Source: Variovorax sp. DXTD-1 (GTDB lineage: Bacteria > Pseudomonadota > Gammaproteobacteria > Burkholderiales > Burkholderiaceae_C). Taken from it: a stretch of 64,000 bases of DNA. Positions 11,517-19,279 of this stretch are shown piece by piece. The DNA is taken from assembly GCF_003984625.1 (NCBI RefSeq), contig NZ_RWKH01000021.1, positions 1-64,000 on the forward strand, in the 5' to 3' direction. A program made the position numbers and the translations under genes. Each line of letters starts with the position of its first letter. Within the stretch, counting starts at the first letter, position 1. The notes under the pieces were generated by a model. It was not told where the DNA came from. It saw nothing but the letters and a program-made list of their open reading frames with translations, and made no database searches.

Positions 11517-13310
11517 ATGAGCACAAGCAAGATACTTATCGCGTTGGTGACACTTTTGGGGGTCTTGGCAGGCGGCTGGTTCCTCTCCAATTACCTTGTT
11601 CTGCTCATCCTCGATCTGCGAGATGCACCGCTGGCCTGGAACACGTGGTGGCAATACATTCAGGCGACAGACCTGCCGCAGTACGCACCCTACGCTGCCA
11701 AGATCAAGCTCAGCGGCGCCATAGGCTTCGGCGTACCACTGCTGGGCTGGGCCGCATTGCTCATCCCGCTCTTTCGAGCCAAGGCCGAATCCCTGCACGG
11801 CGACGCCAGCTTCGCCGAACTTGCCGATCTCAAGACAGCCGGCCTGCTCGAGCAGACCCCACAAAGCATTCTCATCGGCAAGTACAAAGGCAAATATCTG
11901 TGGCTCGGCGGCGCCCAGCACGTCATCACCGTCAGTCCGACCCGCTCAGGCAAGACCACCAGCATCGCCATCCCGGTGCTGTTGTCGTATCTGCACTCGA
12001 TGGTCGTGCTCGACCTCAAAGGCGAACTGCGCAAAGCCACCAGCGGCTGGCGCGCAGCGCAAGGTCACACCATCTATGTGTGGGCGCCCTACGACGACCA
12101 GGGAAAGACCCATCGCTTCAACGCCTTCACCCTCTTGGTGGGCATGGATGCGGGCAAGCGCATCGGCGAAATCCAGACCATCGCCGCCATTCTTTACCCG
12201 GACGAGCCCGGCAAAGACCCCTTCTGGACGAGCCAGAGCCGCGCCGCCTTCACCGCCTTCGCCTCCTACATGTTCGAGGCATGGGACCACTGGGGGCGGA
12301 TGCTCGGGCGCGCCCAGGACCCCAACACCGACGAGAACTTTCCCAGTCTTGAACGCATCCTGCGCCTGTCCAGCGGCACCGACGGCCGGGGCACTCTGGC
12401 GATGCTCAAGGAAATCGTGGACAACCCGCAAGAGTCCAGTTTCGTCAGCGTGCAAACGCGCACCGTCTTTGGCAACCTCGCGGGGCTGGCCGAGCAGACC
12501 TTCTCCTCGGTGATCGCCACCATGCAGGCGCCGCTGCAGCAGTTCCTCAGTCCGGTGCTGGCCGCTGCCACCAACGCGACCGACTTCGACATTACCGCCA
12601 TCCGCAAACGGCCGACCACGCTGTATGTCGACATCCCGACCAACAAGCTCGACGAAAGCGGCAAGCTGCTGAACATCTTCTTCAGCAGCGTGATCGGCAA
12701 CAACCTCACCAAGCAACTGGGCGACGAGCCGGACCTGAAATACCAGATGCTCATGCTGATGGACGAATTCACCGCCATGGGGCGCGTGGATGTGTGGGCC
12801 AAGCGTATCTCGATTTCGGCCAGCTACGGCGTGCGCGACTTGTGCATCGTGCAAAGCCGCGCGCAACTGCGCTCGGCCTACGGCGACAACGACGCACAGA
12901 ACTTCATCACCAACCACGGTGCACAGATCGTGTTTGCGCCACGCGAGCAAAGCGATGCGGCCGAATACAGCGAAATGCTGGGCTACAGGACCATCCGCAA
13001 GGAGCACCGCAGCACCAGCCGAGGCGGCGGCTCCAGCCAGGTCTCGACCAACTACACCGAAGAGCGTCGGGCGCTGTTTCTGCCGCAGGAGATCAAGGAG
13101 CTGCCCGCCGACGAGGAATTGATCTTCTATGAAGGCTGCAAGCCGATCCGGGCCCACAAGAACTGGTTCTTCAAGGACAAGGTTTTCAAGGAGCGGGCGC
13201 GCATGGCGCCGGCGCAGATCAAGGGGACGGCTTCGGTGCGTGAGCATCGATTCAAGGTCCCTGTCCACGCAACGGAGCAAGGACGGCATGCTCTCGAACA
13301 GGGTGGATGA
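11517..13310 (+). CDS. virD4: VirD4/TraG-type type IV coupling protein (orphan)
   Basis: Hexameric ATPase that delivers substrates to a type IV secretion channel. From ATG 11517 it has 597 residues: two membrane helices (about 6-34 and 64-86), Walker A SPTRSGKTTS near 140-149, and Walker B with LMLMDEFTAMG near 411-421. The rest matches T4SS-DNA_transf proteins, including SISASYGVRDLCIVQSRAQL. Starts at 11475 (TTG) and 11505 (ATG) are also possible; none has an ideal ribosome binding site. No VirB genes, relaxase or mating-pair genes occur in the window, so a channel must be elsewhere. The genes directly downstream look like secreted effectors and immunity proteins. Confidence 0.9.
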   Translation: MSTSKILIALVTLLGVLAGGWFLSNYLVLLILDLRDAPLAWNTWWQYIQATDLPQYAPYAAKIKLSGAIGFGVPLLGWAALLIPLFRAKAESLHGDASFAELADLKTAGLLEQTPQSILIGKYKGKYLWLGGAQHVITVSPTRSGKTTSIAIPVLLSYLHSMVVLDLKGELRKATSGWRAAQGHTIYVWAPYDDQGKTHRFNAFTLLVGMDAGKRIGEIQTIAAILYPDEPGKDPFWTSQSRAAFTAFASYMFEAWDHWGRMLGRAQDPNTDENFPSLERILRLSSGTDGRGTLAMLKEIVDNPQESSFVSVQTRTVFGNLAGLAEQTFSSVIATMQAPLQQFLSPVLAAATNATDFDITAIRKRPTTLYVDIPTNKLDESGKLLNIFFSSVIGNNLTKQLGDEPDLKYQMLMLMDEFTAMGRVDVWAKRISISASYGVRDLCIVQSRAQLRSAYGDNDAQNFITNHGAQIVFAPREQSDAAEYSEMLGYRTIRKEHRSTSRGGGSSQVSTNYTEERRALFLPQEIKELPADEELIFYEGCKPIRAHKNWFFKDKVFKERARMAPAQIKGTASVREHRFKVPVHATEQGRHALEQGG

Positions 13311-13384
13311 AAAAGACTGCGCACTTTCATTGCGGCGTGATCGCGAACGTCAGACCTTTGCCAAATGGTGATCGGTGACACCCC

Positions 13385-13444
13385 TGACCGGCTCATCCAT
13401 ATCTACAAGTTGAATCGCAGCGCACTGAGCGCTCTGCGCAAGTG
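13385..13444 (+). pseudogene. 3'-end remnant of a third beta-propeller lipoprotein gene
   Basis: About 60 bases between the coupling-protein stop and the first effector leader repeat, almost base for base, the 3' end of the lipoprotein gene that ends at 14839. It encodes the tail HIYKLNRSALSALRK followed by TGA. The rest of the gene is missing, so this is the stump of an upstream cassette deleted by recombination. The 74 bases before it (13311-13384) match neither neighbour. Confidence 0.8.
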
Positions 13445-13468
13445 ACACACCAGGGAGTAGAAAAAATC

Positions 13469-13609
13469 ATGTCGTCCACACTCACCACCACCCAACTGCT
13501 GGGGCTCGCCCGCTCGCCATCGCCACCGCCGGGCTTTGTTGCCGTGCCTGAAACTCGATGGCCCTTTGCCGCTGGTTGTCGCTGGCGAAGAAGTAGCGGG
13601 GCTGACCGC
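13469..13609 (+). other. Remnant effector N-terminus, in frame with the following lipoprotein
   Basis: The ATG at 13469 opens a 47-codon stretch starting MSSTLTTTQLLGLARSPSP, the same N-terminus as the 620-residue protein at 16253. After about 30 codons the similarity fades, and the frame runs without a stop into the lipoprotein ATG at 13610. Translation from 13469 would put 47 residues before the signal peptide and spoil lipoprotein export. I therefore treat it as a relic leader rather than as part of the lipoprotein. Confidence 0.6.
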
Positions 13610-14839
13610 ATGGCCATCAAGGCCTTTTTCGTCGGCATCGCGGTGCTGGCTCTCCTCTTCCTGAACGGTTGCAGCGCGCGCGCTACGCCAGTGATGGAAG
13701 AAACGGGCGTGCTGGAGCTCCCCTACACGGTCCAGTCATTGGCGTGGCATCCCGATGGCCGGCTGCTGGCGGTGGGCTACTTCATGCGCGATGTGGTCGA
13801 AGTGTGGGATGCGCACACGAATAAGCCAGTGTTCGCGGTGCCAAGCAAGCGCTGGGCGGGGAATCGCTCGGGGCAGGACGTGCTATTCAGTCCGGATGGC
13901 AAGCATCTGATCGTCCAGGACTACCAGGACATCAAGCATGGAGAACTCAAGGTCCCCGAAAGCATCGATGAGGCCGCGGAGATCGCAGCGCGAAACGACA
14001 AGGATCGCTATGTGCTCGCGCGGGTGTGGGACGTTGTCAAGCGGCGGGAAGTGGCCCAGATCAAGGGTCCGGGAACAAGACGCATCGGCGTTACACCAAG
14101 GGCCATGTGCGTGCTGGCAAACGGCAGCACATTGGCCGTACTGCGTGCGACAGGCGTCGCGGTGTACGGCTTGCCATCTGGAGCGCTCGAAAGCGAACTT
14201 GATCTTGCACATCCCTTCAACGACCGGCCAGAAGTTGGACGCTCCTACGAGACGATGAGTTGCAACCCGATCCGCGATGAAGTCTCTTTGGGGGCACTGC
14301 AGTTTTTTCGCGATGCGGAGAAGTTTGGCTTGACGAACTGGACGGGCGCAACGGCCATCGTTGTTGCCGATCTGGAGCGCAAGGCCGTCAGGAAAGTCCT
14401 GTTCAGCCCCACGCCCCTGAACGGCGTGGCCTACAGCGCCGACGGCAGCAAGCTCGTGTCCTTCGGCATGTCGCCCATTCGGGTGTGGGATGCGAACAAG
14501 GACTTCGCGGCGCTGGGCGAGATCGAGAATCCGCCCGAGTGGCTGTGGCTGAACCAGCGAGGCATGAAAGTGGACATGCTGCGTCCGCCGCCGAACATTC
14601 CGCGCGGCAATGCGGGCAAGCTGGTTCCCGTGGCCGGCACCGACCTGATGTTCGGGCTCTCGGGCGATCTGTACCTGTGGAGCTTGACGGAGCGTCGCGC
14701 GATCGTTCACCTGCCCGCCTTTCCGGACGTTATGCGCATTGCGGCCCATCAGGCCAGCGACACCTTCGCTGTCGTGGATGACCGGCTCATTCATATCTAC
14801 AAGTTGAATCGCAGCGCGCTGAGCGCCCTGCGCAAGTGA
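13610..14839 (+). CDS. Beta-propeller (WD40-like) lipoprotein, candidate immunity protein, copy 1
   Basis: A 409-residue predicted lipoprotein. The signal peptide MAIKAFFVGIAVLALLFLNGC ends in a clear lipobox. The mature part has WD40-like blades: SLAWHPDGRLLAVGYF then VVEVWDAH, VLFSPDGKHLIV, and GVAYSADGSKLVSFG then IRVWDAN. In Xanthomonas, Xac2610, the immunity protein against a T4SS-delivered peptidoglycan hydrolase, is also a periplasmic beta-propeller lipoprotein encoded just upstream of its effector. By analogy this is a candidate immunity protein; that is inference. Start 13610 is chosen because the signal peptide begins there. The gene is a paralogue of 15005-16237. Confidence 0.75.
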   Translation: MAIKAFFVGIAVLALLFLNGCSARATPVMEETGVLELPYTVQSLAWHPDGRLLAVGYFMRDVVEVWDAHTNKPVFAVPSKRWAGNRSGQDVLFSPDGKHLIVQDYQDIKHGELKVPESIDEAAEIAARNDKDRYVLARVWDVVKRREVAQIKGPGTRRIGVTPRAMCVLANGSTLAVLRATGVAVYGLPSGALESELDLAHPFNDRPEVGRSYETMSCNPIRDEVSLGALQFFRDAEKFGLTNWTGATAIVVADLERKAVRKVLFSPTPLNGVAYSADGSKLVSFGMSPIRVWDANKDFAALGEIENPPEWLWLNQRGMKVDMLRPPPNIPRGNAGKLVPVAGTDLMFGLSGDLYLWSLTERRAIVHLPAFPDVMRIAAHQASDTFAVVDDRLIHIYKLNRSALSALRK

Positions 14840-14864
14840 CACACACCAGGGAGTAGAAAAAATC

Positions 14865-15008
14865 ATGTCGTCCACACTCACCACCGCCCAACTGCTGGGG
14901 CTCACCCGCTCGCCATTGCCACCGCCGGGCTTTGTGGCCATTCCAGCAGATCGATGGCCTTTGCCGCTGCACGTTGCAAGCGAAGCAGCAGCAGGGGCGA
15001 CCCCATGA
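14865..15008 (+). CDS. 47-residue effector-leader ORF, translationally coupled to the next lipoprotein
   Basis: This short frame begins MSSTLTTAQLLGLTRSP, again the N-terminus of the 16253 protein, and ends with TGA at 15006-15008, which overlaps the ATG of the lipoprotein gene at 15005 (ATGA). The sister copy at 13469 differs by one base of length and so runs in frame instead. It may be only a relic of a deleted effector that still couples ribosomes into the downstream gene. No independent function can be claimed. Confidence 0.5.
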   Translation: MSSTLTTAQLLGLTRSPLPPPGFVAIPADRWPLPLHVASEAAAGATP

Positions 15009-16237
15009 CCATCAAAACCTTTTTCGCCGGCATGGCGGCGTTGGCGCTCCTGCTCGTGAACGGTTGCAGCGCGCGCGCTACGCCAGTGATGGAAGAAACG
15101 GGCGTGCTGGAACTGCCCTACGCGGTGCAGTCGTTGGCCTGGCATCCCGACGGCCGGCTGCTGGCGGTGGGCTACTTCATGCGCGATGTGGTCGAAGTGT
15201 GGGATGTGCACACGAAGAAGCCAGTGTTCTCGGTGCCAAGCACGCGCAGGCCCGTCAATCTGTCGGGCCAAGAAGTGCTGTTCAGCCCCGATGGCAAATA
15301 CCTGGTCGTCCAGGATTTCCTGGATACAAAGGACGGCGCGCCGAAGTTTCCGCGGCGATACGAAGATCCCGAGGAGCTGACCGCGCAGCAGGACAAGGAT
15401 CGCTACATCCTCGCTCGGGTATGGGACATCGAGCAGCACAAGGAGATCGCACAACTCAAGGGGCCGGGGTCAGTCGTCTACGGAGGCGCGCAGGATGGAT
15501 TTTGCTGGATCGCAGGCGGGGCGAATCAGCTGGCGGTTCATCGAAAGGCGATCATTCAGGTGCATGACATGCCGTCGGCGCGGCTCGCTTTCGAGTTGAA
15601 TGCTTCGCACCCATTTGCTGACAAACCCGACCAGCGCCGGGGCTATTGGAAGATGGCATGTCACCCTACGCGACCCGAAGTGGCCCTTGAAGGGGCCCAA
15701 CTGTTCAAAGAAGCTCCCCAGTTTGGTTTCCCCGCAAACAGCGGGGCTACCCCCATCGTCGTTGCCGATCTGGATCGCAAGGCCATCAAGAAAGTCCTGT
15801 TCAGCCCCACGCCCCTGAACGGCGTGGCCTACAGCGCCGACGGCAGCAAGCTCGTGTCCTTCGGCATGTCACCCAGTCGGGTGTGGGATGCGAACAGGGA
15901 CTTCGCGGCGCTTGGCGAGATCGAGAACCCGCCCGAATGGCTCTGGCTCAACCAGCGAGGCATGAAAGTGGACATGCTGCATCCGCCACCCAACATTCCG
16001 CGCGGCAATGCAGGCGAGCTTGTTTTCGTTGCCGAAACCGACCTGATGTTCGGTCTTTCAGGCGACTTGTACTTGTGGAGCCTGTCCGAAAAACGAGCGA
16101 TAGAGCACCTGCCTGGGTTTCCGGACATTTTTCGTATTTCCGTGCATCAGCCCAGCCTCACGTTTGGGGTTGCCGAAGGCCGACGCGTTCATTTTTATCA
16201 ACTGAACCGCTCAGCACTGAGCACATCGACGAAATAG
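15005..16237 (+). CDS. Beta-propeller (WD40-like) lipoprotein, candidate immunity protein, copy 2
   Basis: A 410-residue paralogue of the preceding lipoprotein. It starts MTIKTFFAGMAALALLLVNGC, with lipobox LVNGC, and shares nearly identical blades at both ends (ATPVMEETGVLELPYAVQSL near the N-terminus). The middle, about residues 85-230, has diverged strongly from copy 1, as expected of immunity proteins matched to different effectors. It lies 15 bases before the 620-residue effector-like gene, with AGGAG in the gap, so the two are probably co-transcribed. The lipoprotein should act in the periplasm. Immunity function is inferred from position and fold. Confidence 0.75.
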   Translation: MTIKTFFAGMAALALLLVNGCSARATPVMEETGVLELPYAVQSLAWHPDGRLLAVGYFMRDVVEVWDVHTKKPVFSVPSTRRPVNLSGQEVLFSPDGKYLVVQDFLDTKDGAPKFPRRYEDPEELTAQQDKDRYILARVWDIEQHKEIAQLKGPGSVVYGGAQDGFCWIAGGANQLAVHRKAIIQVHDMPSARLAFELNASHPFADKPDQRRGYWKMACHPTRPEVALEGAQLFKEAPQFGFPANSGATPIVVADLDRKAIKKVLFSPTPLNGVAYSADGSKLVSFGMSPSRVWDANRDFAALGEIENPPEWLWLNQRGMKVDMLHPPPNIPRGNAGELVFVAETDLMFGLSGDLYLWSLSEKRAIEHLPGFPDIFRISVHQPSLTFGVAEGRRVHFYQLNRSALSTSTK

Positions 16238-16252
16238 GAATAGGAGTCAGCT

Positions 16253-18115
16253 ATGTCATCCACACTTACCACTGCCCAGATGCTTGGGCTCGCCCGTTCG
16301 CCATCTCCGCCGCCGGGCTTTGGCGCCGTTCCGCCCGACCGGCTTGTTTTGCCGGCAAGCCAGTATCAGGCCCGCATCAACTATCAAGCTTTCTTCAACC
16401 CGACAACGAACGAACTGGTCATCACTGGCACGCCGAAGCCGCAGATGCTGGTGCGGCCAGGCCAAGCCGTGGAGGATGGCAAGGATATTGGAATTTTTCA
16501 CGACAGCCCGCGGTCGCCAACAGGCGGATTCAGCGAACCCACGGTTCCTGTAACTCAAACAGAGGCGTTGGTTCGGCAACTGACCGATGCATTTCAGGGC
16601 ACCTACCCCAACGCCACCGTCAGCTTTGCCGCCGAAGGCGCGGTCGGCCTCGCCTTCTCCGCCGCCTCCCATGAGCTTCGCAGCAACCCCAGTTCGTCCG
16701 TCAGCGTCGGCAGCACCGTCACCCTGAACGCCTGGACAGGCCATTGGACACCCGACGGCAGCACCGACGCGGGCGTGCTCGATGTGCGCACGCCCAACCC
16801 CGCCAACGGCGACCCCGGCATTGGCAGCCTTCACGTCGGCCCTGAACTCTGGAAACCGGGCGGCGTCGTGGCCGCAGTGAACACGGGCAATGCCCAACTG
16901 GCAGGCGCACTGACCGATATCGGCACCCAGGGCGCGATGGCCATGGCTGAATCGCTGACCGGCAAATTGGGCGGCAAGGTCCTTGGCGAAGGCGCCGCCT
17001 GGATCGCGGACAAGCTCATCGGCAAGGGTGCCGAGGCCCTCACGGAACCGGCAGCCGACGCTGCCGCCAGCGCCGCCGCCAATTACATCGACAGCCCCGC
17101 GCGGGCCGTCAAGGCATTGGGCTGGCAGGCCCACCTCACGCCCGCCGAAACCACCCAGGTCGTTCAGCAAGGCATCGGGCAAGCCCAGTGGAACGTGATG
17201 CATGGCCTGAGCCCCACAGGCTATGCCGTGGACGGCACCTACTACGAGAACGCCGGCACGGCCACCATGGCCGGAGCAGGCAGCATGAGAGAGACACGCC
17301 AGCCCTCCATACAGGTGACGACCTGGCGCGACGAGACGACCGGCGCCATCATGGAGGCGCGGGTGTCGGGCCAACGGGTGGAGGGCCAGTTCCAGGCCGA
17401 TGCCTCGGGCGTCTTCGCCTCGGGCATGGACGCCGCGGGGCGCATGATCCTGAAGGGGAGCGCGGCGCAAAGCGTGGCCGACTATCAGATGCGCCCCGCT
17501 GCTTCGACGGCCTCTGGCGGCGCAACGCCGCAAGACCCGGCTCTTGCACCCGTGGTGGTGGAAGCAGGAAGCGGCCTCGGCACCTACACGACCGTCAGCA
17601 TCCAGACCCACGCCAATGGTGCAGCAAGCTTCGATTTCGTCGGCGAGGACGGCAGCCGCGCATGGGTGATGCACGATGCGGAAACCGGCCACCGCACCGT
17701 GACCCTCAACAGCGGGCAAGAAGTGGCAGGCGAGCCGCGCACCGTGATCTATGAACTTGACCGGAACGGCGGGCGCGTCGGACACGAGCGCTACTTCGAC
17801 GCCGCCGGCACACCCGTCAACGAGCAGGGTGCGGTGCAGATGCCGCAGGCTGAAGTGGCGCCTGCACAGGCTCCTGCGCAGCAGGAACCCATTCCCCAGA
17901 TCACCACGCATGAATCGCGCATCGTGCCCACGCCGGGCGGCATGAGCTTTGCCGAGGCGCACAGGCGCCGCGACGAACCCGAGCAAATTTCCGCGGGTTC
18001 GTTGCAGCCCGTGGGCAAGCTGGACGCATCCAATCTTGCTGCCGTGTCGCCGCGCCAACACTTCGGCACCAGCAAGATCCTCTTTGGAAATGAAGTTTGG
18101 AGGGAGGCCGCATGA
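16253..18115 (+). CDS. Effector-like protein lacking its C-terminal secretion domain
   Basis: A 620-residue protein with no domain I can name. It begins MSSTLTTAQMLGLARSP, the leader repeated upstream. It has an Ala/Gly-rich stretch around residues 215-285 (LGGKVLGEGAAWIADKLIG) and a C-terminal half with YD-repeat-like phrases such as DAETGHRTVTLN. Around residue 548 it enters a module shared with the 880-residue protein (ITTHESRIVPTPGG, FAEAHRRRDEPEQIS), at about 90 percent DNA identity. Just after GKLDASN the match stops and an unrelated tail ends the protein. The coiled coil and XVIPCD-like end present in the larger protein are therefore missing. I read this as a truncated effector. The stop overlaps the next start (ATGA). 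Confidence 0.7.
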   Translation: MSSTLTTAQMLGLARSPSPPPGFGAVPPDRLVLPASQYQARINYQAFFNPTTNELVITGTPKPQMLVRPGQAVEDGKDIGIFHDSPRSPTGGFSEPTVPVTQTEALVRQLTDAFQGTYPNATVSFAAEGAVGLAFSAASHELRSNPSSSVSVGSTVTLNAWTGHWTPDGSTDAGVLDVRTPNPANGDPGIGSLHVGPELWKPGGVVAAVNTGNAQLAGALTDIGTQGAMAMAESLTGKLGGKVLGEGAAWIADKLIGKGAEALTEPAADAAASAAANYIDSPARAVKALGWQAHLTPAETTQVVQQGIGQAQWNVMHGLSPTGYAVDGTYYENAGTATMAGAGSMRETRQPSIQVTTWRDETTGAIMEARVSGQRVEGQFQADASGVFASGMDAAGRMILKGSAAQSVADYQMRPAASTASGGATPQDPALAPVVVEAGSGLGTYTTVSIQTHANGAASFDFVGEDGSRAWVMHDAETGHRTVTLNSGQEVAGEPRTVIYELDRNGGRVGHERYFDAAGTPVNEQGAVQMPQAEVAPAQAPAQQEPIPQITTHESRIVPTPGGMSFAEAHRRRDEPEQISAGSLQPVGKLDASNLAAVSPRQHFGTSKILFGNEVWREAA

Positions 18116-18693
18116 AAGCCTCGCCCCTCAGTTCGCCGAAGCAATCTCCTTGGCGAAACCCCTTCGGAATTGCGCTGGTGGCGTACTACCTTGTCATGGT
18201 GGTTGTGGGCCTGCTGATCCCTGCCGACATCCTCCAAGCCAACGCATGGGCTCGGGACTTCAGCGATTTCATGGCTTCCATCGTTCCTCAGATCGATCGC
18301 ATTACGGCGCTGAACATCAAGCCGGATGTGAACCGGTTCTATTTCTCCGTGCTGTGGGCCGGGAGTCCGGTCTTGTTCGTGATTTCGCTCTTTCTCATCT
18401 GGGACGGATGGCGGCAGCGTTCGGCACTCATGTGGACTGCGCCGTTCAAAACGGCGTCGGTACCAATGGTGTTTGCAACGCTTGTGTTTATTGCGATGCT
18501 GCAAGTCAACTGGCTTGTTGACCCCACGCTTAGATTGTCAAGGTCTTACTTTGGAACTGTCTTAGGCCGAGCCACCCTCGCTCAACTCTTCGTTCTGGGG
18601 CCAGTCATATTCGGCCTGGGCCTAGCAGCTTGGTTGCTGGGCTGGCTTAGCGGATACATCCCGCGCAACATGAAGGAACCGCGTCATGAATGA
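18112..18693 (+). CDS. Four-helix membrane protein, candidate immunity protein A
   Basis: A 193-residue predicted inner-membrane protein with about four hydrophobic helices (residues about 20-38, 80-98, 118-136 and 160-180). The ATG at 18112 follows GGAGGGAGG and overlaps the stop of the upstream gene. The first half (SPKQSPWRNPFGIALV through DFSDFMASIVPQIDRITALN) is nearly identical to that of the next gene, while the second halves differ. No family is recognised. Small polytopic proteins encoded before large toxins with Gly-rich membrane segments are often immunity proteins against pore formers; here that is inference. Confidence 0.7.
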   Translation: MKASPLSSPKQSPWRNPFGIALVAYYLVMVVVGLLIPADILQANAWARDFSDFMASIVPQIDRITALNIKPDVNRFYFSVLWAGSPVLFVISLFLIWDGWRQRSALMWTAPFKTASVPMVFATLVFIAMLQVNWLVDPTLRLSRSYFGTVLGRATLAQLFVLGPVIFGLGLAAWLLGWLSGYIPRNMKEPRHE

Positions 18694-19279
18694 GCGTATT
18701 TCAAAAGCCTCGTCTCGTAGTTCGCCGAAGCAATCTCCCTGGCGAAACCCGTTTGGTATCGCACTGGTGACGTACTACCTCGTCATGGCGATCATGGGCC
18801 TGCTGATTCCGGATGACATCCTCAAGGCCAACGCATGGGCCCGGGATTTCAGCGATTTCATGGCTTCCATCGTTCCTCAGATCGATCGCATTACGGCGCT
18901 GAACATCGAGCCGGACGTGAACCGGTTTTACTTCTCGGTGCTGTGGGCTGGGAGTCCATTGCTATGCGCCATGGTGATCGGAGAACTGCTTAGCGGAAGG
19001 AGGCGTGGCTACTCCATGTGGCATTCCACTCCACGGACGATGTTCCCGGCGCTTGTTGCGGTCGCATTCGTCGTCCTTTGGTCAATCAATCTTTGGTGGG
19101 TCGACCCGAACCTCATGCTGAGCCGGATGTTGTTTTCTGCGCCTCTGGGCAGATCGGCATTCGGAAGCATCGCGTTCTCACACGCTCCTGTCGCATGTGC
19201 TGCCGCGGCCGCCCTTTGGCTGTTAGCTTGGTGCACTGGCCACATTCCTCGCCACATAAGGAGTCATCGTCATGACTAA
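18686..19279 (+). CDS. Four-helix membrane protein, candidate immunity protein B
   Basis: A 197-residue paralogue of the preceding gene, overlapping it by eight bases and overlapping the start of the 880-residue effector gene by eight bases. Residues 12-95 match protein A almost exactly (ARDFSDFMASIVPQIDRI, NRFYFSVLWAGSP). The C-terminal half keeps hydrophobic helices but has different residues. Being the gene immediately before the intact effector, it is the better candidate for that effector's cognate immunity protein. Location is the inner membrane by prediction; no experimental relative is known to me. Confidence 0.72.
   Translation: MNERISKASSRSSPKQSPWRNPFGIALVTYYLVMAIMGLLIPDDILKANAWARDFSDFMASIVPQIDRITALNIEPDVNRFYFSVLWAGSPLLCAMVIGELLSGRRRGYSMWHSTPRTMFPALVAVAFVVLWSINLWWVDPNLMLSRMLFSAPLGRSAFGSIAFSHAPVACAAAAALWLLAWCTGHIPRHIRSHRHD

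Larger units (their letters stand above)
13385..16237 (+). repeat. Tandem duplication of a 1.4-kb lipoprotein/effector-leader cassette
   Basis: The segment starting at 13385 (lipoprotein tail, spacer with CAGGGAGTAG, effector leader, lipoprotein) recurs from 14780, a period of 1395 bases. Tails, spacers and leader starts are nearly identical. The two lipoproteins share their first and last thirds closely but diverge in the middle, around residues 85-230. A third, more diverged junction follows 16237, leading into the intact 16253 gene. This is head-to-tail duplication followed by divergence. Confidence 0.8.

Noticed and set aside
13442-13609. Reading lipoprotein 1 as starting at 13442 or 13469
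   Set aside because: That would place about 50 unrelated residues before an obvious lipoprotein signal peptide; the sister gene starts at the equivalent of 13610.
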